DNA of 7,625 nt from JBCDBH01 sp039184055. Lineage in GTDB: Bacteria; Acidobacteriota; Thermoanaerobaculia; Multivoradales; J023. The translations under genes were made by a program, and so were the position numbers. Positions 5,254 through 7,625 of the stretch are shown piece by piece (positions within the stretch are counted from its first letter, which is position 1; each line of letters starts with the position of its first letter). The DNA lies in the NCBI GenBank assembly GCA_039184055.1, contig JBCDBH010000291.1, forward strand, positions 1-7,625. The letters are read 5' to 3'. The notes under the pieces were generated by a model. That model had not been told where the DNA came from and did no database searches. It worked only from the letters and a program-made list of their open reading frames with translations.

Positions 5254-7413
5254 ATGACGGACGCGACACGTCTCGAAGGCACGGTCGAACGGTTGACCTA
5301 CGTCAACGAGGAAACCGGTTTCGGCGTTGCTCGACTCCAGGTGCGCGGTCACGGCGAGGTGACCGCCGTGGGCGCTCTTTTCGGCGTGCAACCGGGCGAG
5401 ACCTTGCGGGTGACCGGCGAGTGGACACGCGACCCGAAATGGGGACGACAGTTCAAAGTCGATTCGTATCTCGCCATTCAGCCACGGACCTTTTTGGGTA
5501 TCGAGCGCTATCTGGCGTCGGGCATGGTTCCTGGAGTCGGCAAGGAAATGGCCAAGCGCCTGGTGCGCCATTTCGGTCTCGAGACTCTCGATGTCATCGA
5601 GAAGACTCCGAACCGCCTGGTCGAGGTCGACGGCATCGGACCGGTACGCTCGGAGCGTCTCGCCGCCGCCTGGCGCGAACAGCGGGAGGTCCGCGACGTG
5701 ATGATCTTCCTCCAGGCGCACGGTGTGTCACCACGCTTCGCGAGCAAGATCTATCGACTCTATGGCCGCGACACGGTGGCGCGACTGCGCGACAATCCTT
5801 ATGGTCTGGCCACCGAGGTGCGCGGTATCGGCTTTCGAACCGCCGACCGGATCGCCCGCGACCTGGGCATCCCCGCCGATTCGCCTCAACGTGCCGCCGC
5901 CGGTGTGCTGTGGGTGCTCGACCGCGCGAGCAGCGATGGTCATACGCATCTCCCCCTCGATGAATTGCTCACCAAGACACACGAGCTCCTCGATCTGGCG
6001 CCGGAACACGTCACCCCGGTGATCGACGCCCTGGTCGACCAGGGCACGATGACCCGTTCACAGGTCGCGGACGCGGAGCAACCGTTACTTTTCCTCGCCA
6101 CACTCGAAGCAGCCGAACGCGGTCTCGCCGAGCGGCTCACACAGCTGGATCGGTCTCTTTCGCCTTCATTGCACCTCGATATCGCCAAAGCCATCGACTG
6201 GTACGAAGAACAACGCGCCATCGAGCTGGCGCCGCACCAACGCTTGGCCCTGCAACGGGCGATCGAGGCCAAAACTCTCGTGATCACGGGTGGCCCGGGT
6301 ACGGGCAAGACGACTCTGGTTCGAGGGATCGTCGAGATCTTGACCGCCAAGCGTCAGCGGCTGTCGCTCGCGGCCCCCACGGGTCGCGCCGCCAAACGCC
6401 TCGCGGAGTCGACCGGTGTCGAAGCCAAGACCATCCACCGGCTTCTCGAGTGGAACCCACGGACGTTCGGCTTCGAGCGCAACGCCGACCACCCACTCGA
6501 CAGCGACGTGGTGGTGATCGACGAAGCCTCGATGCTCGATGTGCACCTAGCGTATCGTCTTCTCCTGGCGATTCCGGACGGCTCGCGATTGATTCTGGTG
6601 GGTGACGTCGACCAGCTGCCATCGGTCGGAGCCGGACGGGTGCTGGGTGATGTCATCGACTCGAACACGATCGAGGTGGTGCGTCTGACCGAGATCTTTC
6701 GTCAAGCACAGAGCAGTCTGATCGTCACCAACGCGCACCGGATCCAGGCGGGTGCGCTACCCGAGAGCGCGCGGGACGAAACGGGGGACTTCTTCTTCAT
6801 CGCTCGCGACGAGCCCGATGCCACGCTGCGTACCCTGCAGCATCTGGTCGCGGAGCGCATCCCGAAGCGATTGGGCTTCGACCCTCTCAAAGATGTGCAA
6901 GTCCTCTCACCCATGCAACGAGGCGTGCTGGGAGTCGCCAATGTCAACGCCGAGCTTCAAGCCTTGCTCAACCCGGAAGGCGACGCGATCACCCGCGCTG
7001 GGCGTTTGCTCCGCGTCGGTGATCGGGTCATGCAGACTCGCAACAATTACGATCTCGAAGTGTTCAACGGCGATATCGGTCGCATCACGCAGATCGACGA
7101 CGACTCGACGGTGCACGTGTCGATGGACGGGCGAAACGTGGTCTACGAGGTCGGTGCGCTCGATGAGCTCGTGCTCGCCTACGCCTGCTCAATCCACAAG
7201 AGTCAAGGCAGCGAGTACCCGTGTGTGGTGATCCCACTCTCGACCGAGCACCACATCATGTTGCAACGCAACCTGCTCTACACCGCCGTGACGCGTGGCA
7301 AGAAGCTGGTGGTGATCGTCGGCAGTCGCAGGGCCCTGGCGCGAGCGGTCCGTACCGCGACCTCCCTACGCCGTCATACTCAGCTCGCCGCGCGGCTACG
7401 CGGCGAGCTGTGA
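5254..7413 (+). CDS. recD2: RecD2 (RecD-like) ATP-dependent DNA helicase
   Basis: This 719-aa superfamily 1B helicase is of normal length for stand-alone RecD2. Enzymes of this family unwind DNA 5' to 3' and act in repair and replication-fork maintenance without RecB and RecC. Visible domains: N-terminal OB-like region (1-85, with the typical NEETGF at 18-23); helix-hairpin-helix segments (P-G-V-G at 93-96, VDGIG at 125-129, RGIGFRTAD at 190-198); and the ATPase core. Motifs are Walker A GGPGTGKT (346-353), DEAS (423-426), GDVDQLPSVGAG (450-461), LTEIFRQ (478-484) and SPMQRG (552-557). Then come QTRNNYD...VFNGD (594-607) leading into the SH3-like insert, HKSQGSEYP (648-656) and LLYTAVTRGK (674-683). 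All catalytic motifs look intact. The start is tightly fixed: an in-frame TGA lies at 5233 and this is the first start codon after it. It is divergent from the 138-aa gene; its last ten sense codons form a hairpin. No recB or recC is in view. Confidence 0.97.
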   Translation: MTDATRLEGTVERLTYVNEETGFGVARLQVRGHGEVTAVGALFGVQPGETLRVTGEWTRDPKWGRQFKVDSYLAIQPRTFLGIERYLASGMVPGVGKEMAKRLVRHFGLETLDVIEKTPNRLVEVDGIGPVRSERLAAAWREQREVRDVMIFLQAHGVSPRFASKIYRLYGRDTVARLRDNPYGLATEVRGIGFRTADRIARDLGIPADSPQRAAAGVLWVLDRASSDGHTHLPLDELLTKTHELLDLAPEHVTPVIDALVDQGTMTRSQVADAEQPLLFLATLEAAERGLAERLTQLDRSLSPSLHLDIAKAIDWYEEQRAIELAPHQRLALQRAIEAKTLVITGGPGTGKTTLVRGIVEILTAKRQRLSLAAPTGRAAKRLAESTGVEAKTIHRLLEWNPRTFGFERNADHPLDSDVVVIDEASMLDVHLAYRLLLAIPDGSRLILVGDVDQLPSVGAGRVLGDVIDSNTIEVVRLTEIFRQAQSSLIVTNAHRIQAGALPESARDETGDFFFIARDEPDATLRTLQHLVAERIPKRLGFDPLKDVQVLSPMQRGVLGVANVNAELQALLNPEGDAITRAGRLLRVGDRVMQTRNNYDLEVFNGDIGRITQIDDDSTVHVSMDGRNVVYEVGALDELVLAYACSIHKSQGSEYPCVVIPLSTEHHIMLQRNLLYTAVTRGKKLVVIVGSRRALARAVRTATSLRRHTQLAARLRGEL
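7381..7410. terminator. Perfect 12-bp stem-loop at the recD2 3' end, possible bidirectional terminator
   Basis: Positions 7381-7392 and 7399-7410 are perfect inverted copies around the 6-nt loop CGGCTA. The stem is very GC-rich. It lies wholly inside the coding sequence, ending on the last sense codon before TGA 7411-7413, and 13 bp past the stop of the convergent minus-strand gene. There is no T-run on either side, so a standard intrinsic terminator is not shown. A factor-assisted or bidirectional transcription end, or a 3'-end stabiliser, fits equally well. Confidence 0.55.
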
Positions 7414-7423
7414 CGAAGCCAGA

Positions 7424-7625
7424 TCAACGATCGTCTTTACGCGTATCGTCGGTTTCGGGCTCGTCGGAGCCCGGCTCGTCCGCAGCGGAATCATCGTCGT
7501 CGGACGGATCCGACTCCGCCACAGGCGGCGGCGAGGCGGGTGCTTCGGTGTCGTCGACGCTCACCGGTGAGGCTGACGGTGCGACATCGGGAGGCTGCAC
7601 CGGAGGCTCGTCGCTCCACGCGCGC
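7424..7625 (-). CDS. Acidic Pro-rich C-terminal tail of a convergent gene (5' end outside window)
   Basis: On the minus strand an open frame enters from the right edge and stops at TGA (7424-7426 on the plus strand), giving 66 residues without a start. The sequence is low-complexity: a Pro/Ala/Val/Ser region (with DEPPVQPPDVAPS) followed by an Asp/Glu/Ser-rich end (SDPSDDDDSAADEP) and a basic-acidic terminus, RKDDR. Such a tail is almost certainly disordered. Similar tails close many unrelated bacterial proteins, so no function can be given. Coding is supported by the coherent composition and by the convergent fit, 10 bp from the recD2 stop. The gene's identity lies beyond the window. Confidence 0.72.
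   Translation of the reverse strand, partial: RAWSDEPPVQPPDVAPSASPVSVDDTEAPASPPPVAESDPSDDDDSAADEPGSDEPETDDTRKDDR

Noticed and set aside
4918..5721. 267-aa minus-strand open frame
   Set aside because: It covers the well-supported recD2 N-terminus on the opposite strand and has no recognisable features.
5076..5963. 295-aa plus-strand open frame
   Set aside because: Arg/Gly/Ser-rich shadow overlapping the minus-strand 138-aa gene and the start of recD2.
5254..7413. RecD subunit of RecBCD, or a phage/defence helicase
   Set aside because: The long N-terminal OB and helix-hairpin-helix regions and the 719-aa length are those of stand-alone RecD2; no recB/recC or defence genes are present.

Overview
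The window is GC-rich and densely coding. It most resembles an Acidobacteriota genome, probably of the Thermoanaerobaculia type. That placement rests on remembered protein-family signatures, not on a search: a secreted protein with LFPFFEV and WTDWxVPVxDFxVYLTGYD signatures and a DGFESG C-terminal tail, and an ELWxxDGT-repeat protein ending in a WRDF...FYGSLSNVEYT...GDTNAF module. No rRNA, tRNA, CRISPR array, transposase or phage gene was seen.

Layout: (a) 3-149 (+), the last 48 codons of a protein ending in a four-cysteine zinc ribbon; its start lies outside the window. (b) 150-294, a 145-bp gap holding a strong Shine-Dalgarno (AGGAGG) for the next gene but no convincing promoter. (c) 295-1629 (+), a 444-aa secreted cysteine-containing protein of unknown function. 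(d) 1630-1740, a gap with a Shine-Dalgarno, a weak promoter-like pair and an 8-bp inverted repeat. (e) 1741-4785 (+), a 1014-aa secreted protein with about 19 units of roughly 47 residues built around ELWxxDGT. (f) 4788-5204 (-), a 138-aa membrane-anchored or exported protein with a Ser/Thr linker, convergent with (e) and separated from it by 2 bp. (g) 5254-7413 (+), a complete RecD2 (RecD-like) DNA helicase, divergent from (f) and probably translated from a leaderless mRNA. (h) 7424-7625 (-), the C-terminal tail of a convergent gene encoding an acidic, proline-rich disordered segment. A perfect 12-bp stem hairpin covers the last ten sense codons of recD2, between (g) and (h).

How the genes relate: (c) and (e) are co-oriented, both exported, and may form a cell-surface or secreted pair, but they carry two different C-terminal modules. 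Nothing in the sequence connects them functionally to RecD2, which is a housekeeping-type DNA repair and replication helicase. I do not see a recognisable new multi-gene system. The most interesting points are the two C-terminal modules of the exported proteins, the leaderless start of recD2, the recD2 3' hairpin, and a T8 tract inside the repeat gene.
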